DNA from: CAZFHA01 sp964518595
Lineage (GTDB): Bacteria; Bacillota; Clostridia; Saccharofermentanales; Saccharofermentanaceae
DNA: 64,000 nucleotides
Reading direction: 5' to 3'
NCBI GenBank assembly: GCA_964518595.1
Contig: CAZFHA010000019.1
Location: forward strand, 1 to 64,000
The position numbers and the translations under genes were made by a program. Shown piece after piece: positions 1 through 8,189 of the stretch; within the stretch, counting starts at the first letter, position 1; each line of letters begins with the position of its first letter. The notes under the pieces were generated by a model. It was not told the DNA's origin. It worked only from the letters and a program-made list of their open reading frames with translations, and made no database searches.

Positions 1-284
1 AAAATATTCTGCTTGATGATGTTAAACATCGGGTATTTATTGATGGGCAAGAAATTGAAGTCACCCATCGAGAGTATGAACTGTTAAAATTTTTGATGCT
101 TCATAGGGGAATTGCCTATACGAGGGATGATTTGCTTAATCATGTTTGGGGTTACGATTATTCCGGTGAAACTCGCACTGTAGATGTGCATATCCGTCAG
201 TTGCGTCGTAAAATTGAAAAAGATGATAAAAATCCAATCATCATTGAAACGGTAAGAGGGCGTGGTTATCGCTTCTGCGAATAG
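1..284 (+). CDS. Response regulator, OmpR/PhoB family, C-terminal part (truncated by window edge)
   Basis: This is the DNA-binding end of a two-component response regulator; its start and receiver domain lie before the window. The reading frame is open from base 3, upstream of the first ATG, so the gene continues to the left. About 93 residues are visible. They form the winged-helix effector domain: the HREYELL helix, then RDDLLNHVWGYD, then the recognition helix TRTVDVHIRQLRRKIE, then the wing ETVRGRGYRF, all typical of PhoB/WalR-like regulators. The kinase gene follows after 38 bases, so this is the regulator half of a PhoPR/WalRK-like pair. The signal sensed cannot be read from this fragment. 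Confidence 0.93.
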   Translation, partial: NILLDDVKHRVFIDGQEIEVTHREYELLKFLMLHRGIAYTRDDLLNHVWGYDYSGETRTVDVHIRQLRRKIEKDDKNPIIIETVRGRGYRFCE

Positions 285-322
285 AAAAATCAATCTAGAG
301 TTTAACTGTAAGGAGTGAGCCT

Positions 323-1426
323 TTGGAGAAGATAATGTTTAAAAAAATATCAATGATACTCTACTGGCTTTATGGAATGGCAATTCTTACTTCCGGTGTT
401 GGCCTTTGGTTATCTATTCGCTTATTTTCACTTCTAGGTGTAAAAGCTAGTGGAGAAGAGTACGGTATATTTTGGTTATGGCTACTGCTATCATTGTTTT
501 GCCTGCTACTGGCGCGACTTTTGAGTCGGCGCTACAGACAGATTTTAAGAGATATGAGAGCCTTAAAAGAAAGTATGGAACAGATTCCGCCAACCCTTAA
601 TAAAGAAGATATTCCGGCTTGGGAAAGTTCCGATAGTTCACCGTTATTTGATAGTTTTGCCCAGATGCAGGAGCGCTTAGAGCAGGAGTTGGAAGCAGTA
701 GAACTGCAGCGTCTTCGCCAAGATGAAATTCAACAAATGCGCTCAGAATTTGTTGATAATGTAAGCCATGAGCTAAAGACTCCCCTTACTTCAATTCGTG
801 GATTTGTGGAGACTTTGCGCAGTGGTACTGTTAAAGATCCTAAAACTCAAGCACGCTTTTTAGAAATTATTGATATTGAGGCCGAACGTCTTCATCAATT
901 GATTAGTGATATTCTGGAACTTTCAGAGATTGAAGGGATGGAAAATAATATCGAAGAAGATCATTTTGATCTTACTTCTCTTTTAGAGGACTGCTGTATG
1001 CTATTAGCTGATAAGGCTGCCTCTAAAGAAGTTTTACTGCTGGTAGACAGCCATGAAATCCTTCCCGTAACCGCCAGCCGCTATCGGGTAAAGCAAATTC
1101 TGATTAATCTGTTGGATAACAGTATAAAGTATAACCATAGAGGGGGAACGGTCTGGCTTAGTGCCAGGCGTGAACCGGATCAGTTTATTTCTATTCGCAT
1201 TAAAGACAATGGCCCGGGTATTGACGAAGAACATATCCCAAGGATTTTTGAACGTTTCTACCGGGTAGATAAGAGCCACTCCAGAGAAATGGGCGGAACG
1301 GGACTTGGTCTGTCCATTGTTAAGCACATTGCCCAGCTTTATCAGGGTTCTGCTACCGTAGAAAGCACTCCGGGGATGGGCAGTACTTTTATTATTCGTT
1401 TGCGAATTGCCGATGACTTAAAGTAA
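323..1426 (+). CDS. Membrane sensor histidine kinase (PhoR/WalK-like)
   Basis: This kinase phosphorylates the response regulator encoded just upstream. The TTG start is preceded by AAGGAG at 310-315 with 7 bases spacing. There are two membrane helices at about residues 12-36 and 48-66. A short linker helix follows, then the dimerisation/phosphoacceptor domain with NVSHELKTPLTS (His149). The ATPase domain has the N box LINLLDNSIKYN, G1 DNGPGID, F box FERFYRVD and G2 GGTGLGLSIVKH. No large extracytoplasmic sensor domain fits between the helices, so it probably senses within the membrane or through partners. It is 367 residues long. The stimulus is unknown. Confidence 0.93.
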   Translation: MEKIMFKKISMILYWLYGMAILTSGVGLWLSIRLFSLLGVKASGEEYGIFWLWLLLSLFCLLLARLLSRRYRQILRDMRALKESMEQIPPTLNKEDIPAWESSDSSPLFDSFAQMQERLEQELEAVELQRLRQDEIQQMRSEFVDNVSHELKTPLTSIRGFVETLRSGTVKDPKTQARFLEIIDIEAERLHQLISDILELSEIEGMENNIEEDHFDLTSLLEDCCMLLADKAASKEVLLLVDSHEILPVTASRYRVKQILINLLDNSIKYNHRGGTVWLSARREPDQFISIRIKDNGPGIDEEHIPRIFERFYRVDKSHSREMGGTGLGLSIVKHIAQLYQGSATVESTPGMGSTFIIRLRIADDLK

Positions 1427-1491
1427 GTTTATAATACCAGAGGGCGATTGCCCCAAGAACCTTCGATTAGAAAGTGAAGTAGGTGATTCTG

Positions 1492-2097
1492 TTGTCCTAT
1501 AGTTGGCCTGATTTTATTACTGAATGCCAAAATTGTAGCGAATGCAATTTGGCTAAAACCAGAAAGAATGTTGTTATTTACCGAGGTGCTATTGAAGCGC
1601 CTTTAATGTTTGTGGGTGAGGGGCCGGGAGCAAATGAAGACGCTCAGGGTCTTCCTTTTGTCGGGCAAGCCGGGCGGCTGCTTAATCTTTTATTAGAGGC
1701 CTATGGCTTCACGGAAAATGACTATCATATTTGTAATATTGTTAAATGCAGACCCCCAGAAAATAGAGTACCTACCAGAGAAGAGGCTAAGTGTTGTATG
1801 CCGCTTCTGGCAAAACAGATCCGTTTTGCCAAACCGAAAGTAATTGTTCTTTTGGGGGCTACGGCCTATAAGTATTTTCTTGACCCGGTAGAATCAATTA
1901 GCAAGGCTCGCGGTATATGGATTGAAAAGAGTAAATACCTGATTATGCCAACCTACCATCCGGCCTATATTTTGCGTAATAACCGGGAACGAATTACCTT
2001 GTGGCAAGATATTGGATTAGCTCGGGAAAAACTCGAAGAGTTGGGTTTAATTGCCAAACTGAATCAGAGGCCAGATATGCCTTCGGGGAGAGGTTAG
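1492..2097 (+). CDS. Uracil-DNA glycosylase, family 4 (4Fe-4S)
   Basis: This enzyme removes uracil from DNA in base-excision repair. The motif GEGPGANEDAQG near residue 45 followed by PFVGQAGRLL is the uracil-binding signature of family 4/5 glycosylases. The second motif is PTYHPAYILR near residue 153. Cysteines in ECQNCSECN at the N terminus and at IVKC and EAKCC fit the four ligands of an iron-sulfur cluster. An upstream in-frame GTG at 1483 exists. I prefer TTG at 1492 because AGGTGA at 1481-1486 then sits 5 bases before it, giving 201 residues. The gene ends tail-to-tail with the recombinase, overlapping it by 4 bases. Confidence 0.92.
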   Translation: MSYSWPDFITECQNCSECNLAKTRKNVVIYRGAIEAPLMFVGEGPGANEDAQGLPFVGQAGRLLNLLLEAYGFTENDYHICNIVKCRPPENRVPTREEAKCCMPLLAKQIRFAKPKVIVLLGATAYKYFLDPVESISKARGIWIEKSKYLIMPTYHPAYILRNNRERITLWQDIGLAREKLEELGLIAKLNQRPDMPSGRG

Positions 2098-3095
2098 GAA
2101 AAGGGTGATTCAATCTGCCCCAGAGGGTTTTTAGCGGCGGCCTCCTGCAGACTCTTATCATCCACATGGGTATATATTTGGGTCGTGGCAACACTGGCAT
2201 GCCCCAAAATAAGCTGCAGGCTGCGAATATCCACTTGCCCGTACTGATACATGAGAGTAGCGGCGGTATGACGTAATTTGTGAACCGAGTATTTTCTCGG
2301 ATCAAGGCCGGATTCGGCCAGTAAGCGCTTAGTGGCATGTTGAATCATTTGATTACTTAAACGTCGTCCCAGTCGACTGATAAAAAGAGCCTTAGGCTCT
2401 TTGGGACTATTGGGGCGAAGGTTCAGCCAATTTTGCAAGGCCTCTTTGGAGGCATCGTTCAAGTAAATCGTACGTTCTTTGTTACCCTTTCCCACCACAG
2501 TCAAGGTAGTATCCCGTAAGTTGGAAAGATCCAGACTGCTTAATTCAGATAATCGTAGTCCGCAGTTGAGAAACAGTGTCAAGATGCAGTAATCGCGAAC
2601 ACGATTTTGCTGATCTTCGGAAGCGGCGGTGCTCAGTAAGGTCAGGCTTTCGTCCAAAGACAAGTATTTTGGCAGACGTTTGCCTCGTTTAGGGGTGTCC
2701 AGCTCGTAGGCAGGATCTTCTTTGAGCAGCTTGCGTTTTTGACATAAATACTTAAAAAAAGATTTAAGGGTTGCCGCTTTACGTGCTCTGGTAGGAGCGG
2801 AAGCTTGCCTTTCGCGAGATAAATAAATCAGAAAAGCAAACAAATCATCTGTACTGATAGTTTGAATAAAGTTTATATCAATATCTGCTAAAGAAATTTC
2901 CGAGAAAGGAGTAGCCTGGGAGGTTAATCCCCGGTCGCGCTTCAAAAAACGAAAAAACATTATAAGGTCGTAGCGATACTCCTTCATGGTAAGTGGAGAC
3001 CGTTCCTTAACGGCTTGCATATAGTTTAGGTATTGCTCCAAAAGTGGAAAACCAGCCTGATCTGTATTCGTTTTAGCCGACATATTTTTATACAC
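2094..3095 (-). CDS. Tyrosine recombinase, XerC/XerD-like
   Basis: This is a site-specific recombinase of the integrase family and the only protein gene on the - strand. The N-terminal SAM-like core-binding domain covers about residues 15-125. The catalytic domain carries the conserved pieces: Arg in NCGLRLSELS, Lys in VVGKGNKER, HKLRHTAATLMYQ (His-x-x-Arg), LGHASVATTQIYTHV (His, and Tyr as nucleophile). The 333-residue length is slightly more than the usual ~300 of XerC/XerD. AAGG precedes the ATG. No attachment site, repeat pair or phage gene is visible nearby, so a chromosome-dimer-resolution or Xer-like housekeeping role is more likely than a mobile-element integrase. Which Xer it is cannot be told by eye. 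Confidence 0.88.
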   Translation of the reverse strand: MYKNMSAKTNTDQAGFPLLEQYLNYMQAVKERSPLTMKEYRYDLIMFFRFLKRDRGLTSQATPFSEISLADIDINFIQTISTDDLFAFLIYLSRERQASAPTRARKAATLKSFFKYLCQKRKLLKEDPAYELDTPKRGKRLPKYLSLDESLTLLSTAASEDQQNRVRDYCILTLFLNCGLRLSELSSLDLSNLRDTTLTVVGKGNKERTIYLNDASKEALQNWLNLRPNSPKEPKALFISRLGRRLSNQMIQHATKRLLAESGLDPRKYSVHKLRHTAATLMYQYGQVDIRSLQLILGHASVATTQIYTHVDDKSLQEAAAKNPLGQIESPFS

Positions 3096-3166
3096 TTTCC
3101 TTATTTTCTGTTATTATTGTAACATAAAATAGATGGTGGATTTTGCTTCTATATCGTATAAAACTC

Positions 3167-3195
3167 TTGCGGGCAGTAGGTTGTTGTGCTAGTAT
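3167..3195 (+). promoter_or_regulatory. Sigma-A-type promoter for asd
   Basis: A TTGCGG -35 box (3167-3172) and a TAGTAT -10 box (3190-3195) are separated by 17 bases. They lie about 55 bases upstream of the aspartate-semialdehyde dehydrogenase ATG. The boxes match consensus partly; no start site was measured. Confidence 0.5.
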
Positions 3196-3251
3196 ACTTT
3201 TAGAAAGAACATATGTCCGCCTGTGGCGTACAGTTGGGAGGATGAAATAGA

Positions 3252-4328
3252 ATGAGTAAAAAACTTCGTGTGGGTGTAATTGGTGGTACAGGTTATGTAG
3301 GGCAACGGTTTATTAGCCTTTTGGATAATCATCCTCTGTTTACCTGTGTTGCCGTAGTGGCCTCTCCTCGCTCAGCAGGTAAAACCTATGCTGAAGCCGT
3401 TGAGGGACGTTGGAAGATTGATAATCCTATGCCTGCTTATGTTAAGGATATGATTGTTTACGGTATGGATGAGCTGGCTAAGCTCCAAAGTGAAGTTGAT
3501 TTTGTTTTTTGTGCTGTGGATATGAAGAAAGATGAAATCAAGAAACTGGAAGAAGACATTGCCAAGATGGAAATTCCCGTGGTTTCCAATAATTCAGCCC
3601 ATCGTTGGACAGCAGATGTGCCGGTAATTATTCCGGAAATTAATAGTCATCACAGTGCTATTATTGCAAGCCAAAGAAAGCGATTAGGAACCAGTCGTGG
3701 CTTTATTACTGCTAAGCCGAATTGCTCCATTCAAAGCTATGTTCCGGCGCTGGCACCGCTATTTGATTTAGGTATTGAGAAAATTAGTGTCTGTACCTAT
3801 CAGGCTATTTCCGGAGCCGGAAAGACTTTTGCGGACTGGCCGGAGATGGTAGGAAATCTTATTCCCTATATTGGTGGTGAAGAAGAGAAGAGTGAAAAAG
3901 AGCCGCTAAAGATTTGGGGTGAAATTGTAGGCGACCAAATTGTAACGGCTCCAAGCCCGATTATATCAGCGCAGTGCTATCGGGTAAGTGTGCAAGAAGG
4001 GCATACGGCAGCGGTATCCGTCTCCTTTAAGAATAAGATAGCTAAAGAGGAGATCATCGCCCGTTGGAGAAGTTATGTTGGTGAGGCACAGCGTTTAGCC
4101 CTTCCTAGTGCGCCTAAAACCTTCCTTCAGTATTTGGAAGAGGATAATCGTCCACAGCCCTTGTTGGATGCTGGTTTCGAGAAGGGAATGGGTATTTCTA
4201 TTGGGCGTCTGCGGGAGGATAATATTTTTGATTACCGCTTTGCCTGTCTATCTCATAATACCCTGCGAGGGGCGGCCGGTGGTGCGGTTCTTACTGCTGA
4301 GCTTCTCACTAAGCAAGGTTATCTTTAA
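3252..4328 (+). CDS. asd: Aspartate-semialdehyde dehydrogenase, archaeal/fungal-type
   Basis: It reduces aspartyl-4-phosphate to aspartate-4-semialdehyde with NADPH, the branch enzyme for lysine, threonine, methionine and diaminopimelate. The N terminus has the Rossmann motif GVIGGTGYVGQRF. The catalytic cysteine is Cys158 in AKPNCSIQSYVP. The substrate-binding part includes VQEGHTAAVSV. At 358 residues, and with this PNCS context, it fits the class found in archaea, fungi and many Clostridia rather than the E. coli type. GGGAGG precedes the ATG. It is monocistronic: a promoter lies upstream and a strong terminator directly follows. Function is confident, the exact subtype less so. Confidence 0.9.
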   Translation: MSKKLRVGVIGGTGYVGQRFISLLDNHPLFTCVAVVASPRSAGKTYAEAVEGRWKIDNPMPAYVKDMIVYGMDELAKLQSEVDFVFCAVDMKKDEIKKLEEDIAKMEIPVVSNNSAHRWTADVPVIIPEINSHHSAIIASQRKRLGTSRGFITAKPNCSIQSYVPALAPLFDLGIEKISVCTYQAISGAGKTFADWPEMVGNLIPYIGGEEEKSEKEPLKIWGEIVGDQIVTAPSPIISAQCYRVSVQEGHTAAVSVSFKNKIAKEEIIARWRSYVGEAQRLALPSAPKTFLQYLEEDNRPQPLLDAGFEKGMGISIGRLREDNIFDYRFACLSHNTLRGAAGGAVLTAELLTKQGYL

Positions 4329-4330
4329 GC

Positions 4331-4373
4331 TAAATGGAGCGGTTTAGGCAAGGGGCTTGAACCGCTCCATTTT
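4331..4373 (+). terminator. Rho-independent terminator after asd
   Basis: A perfect 13-base-pair inverted repeat, AAATGGAGCGGTT with AACCGCTCCATTT, starts 3 bases after the stop codon and has a 15-base loop. The run of T is short (TTTTAAG). The flanking A/T bases let it work in both directions, but no - strand gene faces it. Confidence 0.8.
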
Positions 4374-4469
4374 AAGATAAAAAATTTTAGTGTTCTCTTT
4401 CTTTTCGGCAAAATATTGCTGTAGATATAAAAATCTTGGTGGGATTCACGTGAAAAATTTAAGGCTGAA

Positions 4470-4508
4470 ATTTTTGAAAAATTTTTTTGATTTTTTCAAA
4501 AAAGGGAC
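4470..4508 (+). promoter_or_regulatory. A/T-tract region (UP-element-like) upstream of tRNA promoter
   Basis: Phased A and T runs fill the 35 bases before the -35 box of the tRNA promoter. They also form an imperfect A/T-rich inverted repeat (TTTTTGAAAAA with TTTTTTCAAAAA). Such tracts before strong stable-RNA promoters commonly act as UP elements contacting the RNA polymerase alpha subunit. That role is inferred from composition and position only. Confidence 0.4.
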
Positions 4509-4537
4509 TTGACGTACAGTTGATATCCGTATACAAT
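4509..4537 (+). promoter_or_regulatory. Promoter of the tRNA-Met/tRNA-Tyr unit
   Basis: TTGACG (4509-4514) and TACAAT (4532-4537) are spaced by exactly 17 bases and sit 60 bases before the first tRNA. This is the best consensus promoter in the first 6 kb. Confidence 0.8.
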
Positions 4538-4596
4538 ACTACTTGCGCTTGAAACAACTAGCGCACTGCTGATCAACAGCCAGTTGTGATGTGCAT

Positions 4597-4673
4597 GGGC
4601 CTTTAGCTCAGTTGGTTAGAGCAACCGGCTCATAACCGGTCGGTCCCGGGTTCAAGTCCCTGAAGGCCCACCA
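4597..4673 (+). tRNA. tRNA-Met (anticodon CAT)
   Basis: The 77-base cloverleaf includes an encoded CCA. The acceptor GGGCCTT pairs perfectly with AAGGCCC. The D arm is GCTC/GAGC. The anticodon stem ACCGG/CCGGT encloses loop CTCATAA with CAT at 4631-4633. The T loop is TTCAAGT. The second pair of the T stem is a C-U mismatch. The fully paired acceptor end rules against the initiator tRNA. Elongator Met is most likely, but a lysidine-modified tRNA-Ile reading AUA cannot be excluded by eye. Confidence 0.9.
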
Positions 4674-4698
4674 CTTGCACCTTATTAATTTCATATAT

Positions 4699-4783
4699 GG
4701 GAGGGTTCCCGAGTGGCCAAAGGGAACAGACTGTAAATCTGTCGTCAGTGACTTCGGTGGTTCGAATCCACCTCCTCCCACCA
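4699..4783 (+). tRNA. tRNA-Tyr (anticodon GTA)
   Basis: This 85-base class II tRNA has a long variable arm and an encoded CCA. The acceptor GGGAGGG pairs with TCCTCCC (one G-U). The anticodon stem CAGA/TCTG encloses loop CTGTAAA with GTA at 4733-4735. The T arm is GGTGG TTCGAAT CCACC. It lies 25 bases after the tRNA-Met, probably in one transcript. Confidence 0.95.
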
Positions 4784-4788
4784 ATTAG

Positions 4789-4820
4789 AAATCCGAATTG
4801 CAAATGCAGTTCGGATTTTT
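4789..4820 (+). terminator. Rho-independent terminator of the tRNA unit
   Basis: A 13-pair stem (4789-4801 with 4806-4818, one G-U pair) encloses the loop AAAT and ends in a run of T. It begins 6 bases after the CCA of tRNA-Tyr. Confidence 0.9.
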
Positions 4821-4908
4821 GCGTTGTTACGTTTTTGAAAAATACAAAATATGATACATTATAAAGAACAGTATGCTGTAAGCTGATAGAAGGAGGCTAA
4901 GAAGACAT

Positions 4909-5403
4909 ATGGTTGAAATTCTTTTGGCAACATCGGATAGAGACTATCAAGTAATAGCGGGATTAGCCGAGGAGATTTGGACTGAGCACTTTACGCCAAT
5001 TATTGGCCCGGGACAGGTACGATATATGCTGGATACTTTTCAAAGTGCTACTGCCATTGCCCATATGTGTGAGTCTGGGTTTGTATACTATCTGGCATGG
5101 GTTGATTCTGTACCTGTTGGTTATTGTGCTGCCAGAAGAGAAGAGGACGGGAAGATCTTTTTAAGTAAACTCTATGTGCTTCAGAGGGCAAGGGGAATGG
5201 GGATTGCCCAGACACTTTTAGAAAAATTACAGGCGCATTTTCCGGCATCTGCGGCTATCTGGCTGACGGTGAATCGGAATAATAAAACTAGCATCGATTT
5301 TTATTTGAAGCGTGGTTTTTCCATTACAAATGAGGTTAAAACGCCTATCGGCAAGGGCTTTTATATGGACGACTACATAATGCAAATGGATTTCGGTGGC
5401 TGA
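4909..5403 (+). CDS. GNAT-family N-acetyltransferase
   Basis: This is an acetyl-CoA-dependent acetyltransferase of unknown acceptor. The single GNAT domain fills the 164 residues. The segment KLYVLQRARGMGIAQTLLEK (about residues 86-105) contains the R/Q-x-x-G-x-G/A acetyl-CoA pyrophosphate-binding loop and its helix. IWLTVNRNNKTSIDFYLKRG near 122-141 is the conserved motif-B region. GAAGGAGG lies about 12 bases before the ATG. It stands alone between the tRNA terminator and the CdaR-like gene. Substrate cannot be predicted; small-molecule detoxification or protein N-terminal acetylation are both common for such stand-alone genes. Confidence 0.88.
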   Translation: MVEILLATSDRDYQVIAGLAEEIWTEHFTPIIGPGQVRYMLDTFQSATAIAHMCESGFVYYLAWVDSVPVGYCAARREEDGKIFLSKLYVLQRARGMGIAQTLLEKLQAHFPASAAIWLTVNRNNKTSIDFYLKRGFSITNEVKTPIGKGFYMDDYIMQMDFGG

Positions 5404-5444
5404 TTTGTACTTTGTATGAGCTAAATTAAATTTTCTCCTAGTTT

Positions 5445-5477
5445 GATACGATATGGACTATGATTTTTAGTCGTATC
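5445..5477 (+). repeat. Imperfect inverted repeat upstream of the CdaR-type gene
   Basis: GATAC and GACTA (5445-5449, 5456-5460) pair with TAGTC and GTATC (5468-5477). The loop is TGATTTT and the 5' side has a 6-base bulge. It sits about 40 bases before the regulator start. It could be an autoregulatory operator or a leader hairpin; nothing here distinguishes them. Confidence 0.3.
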
Positions 5478-5517
5478 TGTGCGCTAGATGATAATGAATG
5501 TTTGTAGGATAAGAGCA

Positions 5518-6609
5518 ATGAAATATGAAGAACTTGACCCCAGAGAAGCGCAAAAGATTGCTGATGGGATTATGGAGATACTACCTTATAATATCAATAT
5601 TATGAATCGCAAGGGCTATATTATCGCCAGTGGAGATAAAGCGCGTCTAAATACGCTGCATACTGGTGCTGTGATGGCTTTGAATACCTCAGAAGCTTAT
5701 ATTGTCTATAAGGACACAAATACAGAGCGCCGAGGGGTTAATTTACCCATTCTTTACGAGGGTAGTAATGTAGGGGTAATTGGTATCAGTGGTGACTGTG
5801 ATGAAGTGATGCCCATTGCTAAGATCGTGGTTTTGACAGCTCAACTTATGCTTGAAAATCAGCGTTACCGAAAACTTGCGCTGTTAAAGGAAGAACGTAA
5901 GCGGGATTTTTTATTTGAATGGGCCAGTTATGATAAGGACAATTATTCGGCAACTTTTATTGAGCGGGGAAAGGCTCATAAGATTGATGTGACAATCCCC
6001 AGTGTTGCTGTGCTTTTAATTAAAGATAAAGCTTCTCATGCGCCCCAGTCTCCAGAAGGCTATTCGGCTTTGCGCTCCCGAATTCATCTAAAGCATAATG
6101 AGTATATTATCCGAGAATGGCTGATGGATACACTGGTGGTTTTAGAAGCTAATAGCAAGCTTGAGACTCGAATTGCGGCTTTGTTAGAGGATGCCACCGG
6201 TATCAAAGCCGCATATGTGGGGGCTCTTGGTGTATCTTTGTATCAGTCTATCCAAACGGCGCAAAAGGTTAAGCAATATGCTTCTTCCTTAAATCGAAAA
6301 GAATGTCTACTCTATTACCGGGATTTAAGCTTAGACTTGATGATGCTCAGTACAGAAAGGACTGCGGAGGAGGAACGCTTATGTTCTCTTCTCAAAGAGG
6401 CGGATGTGTCAGGCGAACTATCTGAGACCATTTATGTGTATATGAACAATACCCCTAACATCAGCGAAATTTGTCAACAGCTACATATTCATCGAAATAC
6501 GTTAAACTATCGATTACATCGTATTCAAGAAGTTACAAATAAGAATCCACGCACCGCTAAAGATCTTATGGTACTTTATTTAAGTGTGCTCCGAAATCAG
6601 ATGGCATAG
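5518..6609 (+). CDS. CdaR/PucR-family transcriptional regulator (sugar-diacid recognition type)
   Basis: This predicted regulator responds to a small organic acid. The N-terminal half (about residues 5-135) matches the carbohydrate-diacid recognition domain: the AQKIADGIMEILPYNINIMN start, the ASGDK turn, a HTGA motif and LPILYEG. The C terminus has the PucR-type helix-turn-helix NISEICQQLHIHRNTLNYRL (about 317-336). ORF extension to 5488 is possible. I chose ATG 5518 because AGGAT precedes it and the family usually begins this way. E. coli CdaR activates glucarate, galactarate and glycerate genes. Here the next operon contains a glycerate kinase, so glycerate is a reasonable inferred effector. 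It is separated from that operon by 212 bases. Confidence 0.85.
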   Translation: MKYEELDPREAQKIADGIMEILPYNINIMNRKGYIIASGDKARLNTLHTGAVMALNTSEAYIVYKDTNTERRGVNLPILYEGSNVGVIGISGDCDEVMPIAKIVVLTAQLMLENQRYRKLALLKEERKRDFLFEWASYDKDNYSATFIERGKAHKIDVTIPSVAVLLIKDKASHAPQSPEGYSALRSRIHLKHNEYIIREWLMDTLVVLEANSKLETRIAALLEDATGIKAAYVGALGVSLYQSIQTAQKVKQYASSLNRKECLLYYRDLSLDLMMLSTERTAEEERLCSLLKEADVSGELSETIYVYMNNTPNISEICQQLHIHRNTLNYRLHRIQEVTNKNPRTAKDLMVLYLSVLRNQMA

Positions 6610-6734
6610 ATTTTTGTACGGCTTGCATAATTTTTCTATAACTGAATTGTGTAGGTTGTATAGTCGAACAAAGGGAAAACAGGGCGTTTGGTCATTTGAA
6701 CAAGTGCTTCTTCTTATATCTGGTCATATGGACA

Positions 6735-6764
6735 TTGTGGAAAGTGCCTTAAATTCGCTACAGT
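6735..6764 (+). promoter_or_regulatory. Possible promoter of the glycosyl-glycerate operon
   Basis: TTGTGG (6735-6740) and TACAGT (6759-6764), spaced 18 bases, lie about 58 bases before the first gene of the operon. The match is mediocre, as expected if a CdaR-type activator is needed. No clear operator was seen in the 212-base gap. Confidence 0.3.
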
Positions 6765-6821
6765 ACTCCTTAAAGAAACTAAGTTCAAAAGGAAAAACTT
6801 GTTAATTTTAAGGAGGACACA

Positions 6822-8165
6822 ATGAAACTTAAAAAAGTGATGGCTACTCTCTTGGCATCCGGATTTCTGCTTTCGGCTGCTGCATGTAGTGGCGGTACAA
6901 CACCTACCACATCCGGCACCACATCCGCCAGCAAAGGTGGAGAGTCTTCGGCTGCTTCAACTGCGGCCAGTTCCAGTAGTAAGGAAATCACCAGCACCGA
7001 GCTGAAGATTACTTATAGCGGAACTCCAGAGGCTCATGAAAAGGAATATATCATTGATGAGTTTGTAAAGAATTTTGAAGAAGAGCACGGCGTTAAGGTA
7101 ACTGTTGATTTCGTTACTCAAGACGATGCTGTTAAGAAGATTCAGACTGAGCAAGAAACTGGCAACATTGTAAGTGATGTTATCTATGCTGATACTGCTA
7201 ATATGGCTCCCTACATTCAAGGTGAATGGACAGAGGATATTAGTGATATGATTCATGCCGGATCAACTATCACAGATATGTTTGATAGCTCAACCAATAA
7301 AGATGACCAAAGACTATTCGTTCCTATGAGCTTTGACGTTTATATCACTGCCGCTAATGTAAAAGCTATTAAGTATCTTCCTAAGGGCTTAACCGAAGAG
7401 GATGTAGTTAGCGGAATCACATGGGAACAGTACGCTGAGTGGGCAAATAATATTGCTGCCGGAGAGGGCGTTGGAAAGACCATGATGCCTGCAAATATGA
7501 CCGGTTCTCAGCTCTTATATCCTATGGCCGGTATGAGCTTAGCTTTTGGTGGCGGTTTCCCAGAGTTTACCTCTACCGGATTCAGCGATGCTATGGGCGT
7601 TATTGCTAAGATGGCTGAAGGTAATGCCTTCTACCCAGAACAAGACCAATATACCGCTCCAACTGATCCAATGAAGAGTGGCGACGTTTGGTTGACCTTT
7701 GCTCACATGGCTCCTGTTGGTACTGCTGTAAACGCTGCTCCTAATGAGTGGTTGGTTGGTGCTGCTCCGAAGGGCAGTAAGGGTGCCGGTTCTACTTCTG
7801 GTGCTTGGTGCTACGGTATTCAAAAGGGTGCACCTCACGCTGATCTGGCTGCTGCTTGGATTGACTATGTAACTACTCCGGAAGTGAACTACGATTTCTG
7901 CTACAACATGGGTGGAGCTCTAAGTCCAATTGCCGAAGTTGGTGATTTACTGGAAGAAACCGATGTAGTAATGCGTGCAGGTATCGAAATGCTTGACTCT
8001 ACTATTGTTTCCGGTGTTCCCGCAACTAAGTATACGGACTGGAATGCAGTTAAGCTTCTGTATGGTGATATTTTCAACAATATTCTTACCAATAAAGCTG
8101 TTCCGGCCGCTTCTTTCTTAGAAGAGCAACAGGCTAAACTAGACGCTTTAAAGATTGCTGAATAA
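6822..8165 (+). CDS. ABC sugar importer, solute-binding lipoprotein (family 1)
   Basis: This extracellular receptor captures the sugar and hands it to the permeases that follow. The signal peptide runs to the lipobox LSAAAC (Cys about residue 22). A Ser/Thr/Gly/Ala-rich linker follows to about residue 60, then the two-lobed binding domain with ITYSGTPEAHEKEYIIDEF and later VWLTFAHMAPVGTA. Length is 447. It begins the long operon and has a good AAGGAGG. A hairpin after the stop probably lowers expression of downstream genes relative to this one. Gene order (receptor, two permeases, later GH13_18, Gfo/Idh, GH65) resembles E. coli ycjNOP. The ligand is inferred, not shown: a glucosyl- or mannosyl-glycerate or a related glycoside. 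Confidence 0.9.
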   Translation: MKLKKVMATLLASGFLLSAAACSGGTTPTTSGTTSASKGGESSAASTAASSSSKEITSTELKITYSGTPEAHEKEYIIDEFVKNFEEEHGVKVTVDFVTQDDAVKKIQTEQETGNIVSDVIYADTANMAPYIQGEWTEDISDMIHAGSTITDMFDSSTNKDDQRLFVPMSFDVYITAANVKAIKYLPKGLTEEDVVSGITWEQYAEWANNIAAGEGVGKTMMPANMTGSQLLYPMAGMSLAFGGGFPEFTSTGFSDAMGVIAKMAEGNAFYPEQDQYTAPTDPMKSGDVWLTFAHMAPVGTAVNAAPNEWLVGAAPKGSKGAGSTSGAWCYGIQKGAPHADLAAAWIDYVTTPEVNYDFCYNMGGALSPIAEVGDLLEETDVVMRAGIEMLDSTIVSGVPATKYTDWNAVKLLYGDIFNNILTNKAVPAASFLEEQQAKLDALKIAE

Positions 8166-8189
8166 TTTACTTTCCAAAGCGATATTTTT

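Noticed and set aside
84..293. Antisense and out-of-frame open frames across the window
   Set aside because: They lie opposite or inside well-supported genes, lack ribosome sites and show composition typical of shadow frames.
2094..3095. Tyrosine recombinase as sign of an integrated mobile element next to tRNAs
   Set aside because: No att-like direct repeat, phage or conjugation genes, or composition break is visible; the gene ends tail-to-tail with a DNA-repair gene. A Xer-type housekeeping enzyme is simpler.
6584..6805. Small 73-residue open frame after the CdaR-type gene
   Set aside because: It starts inside the CdaR gene in another frame, has no ribosome site and no recognisable pattern, and covers the likely promoter region.
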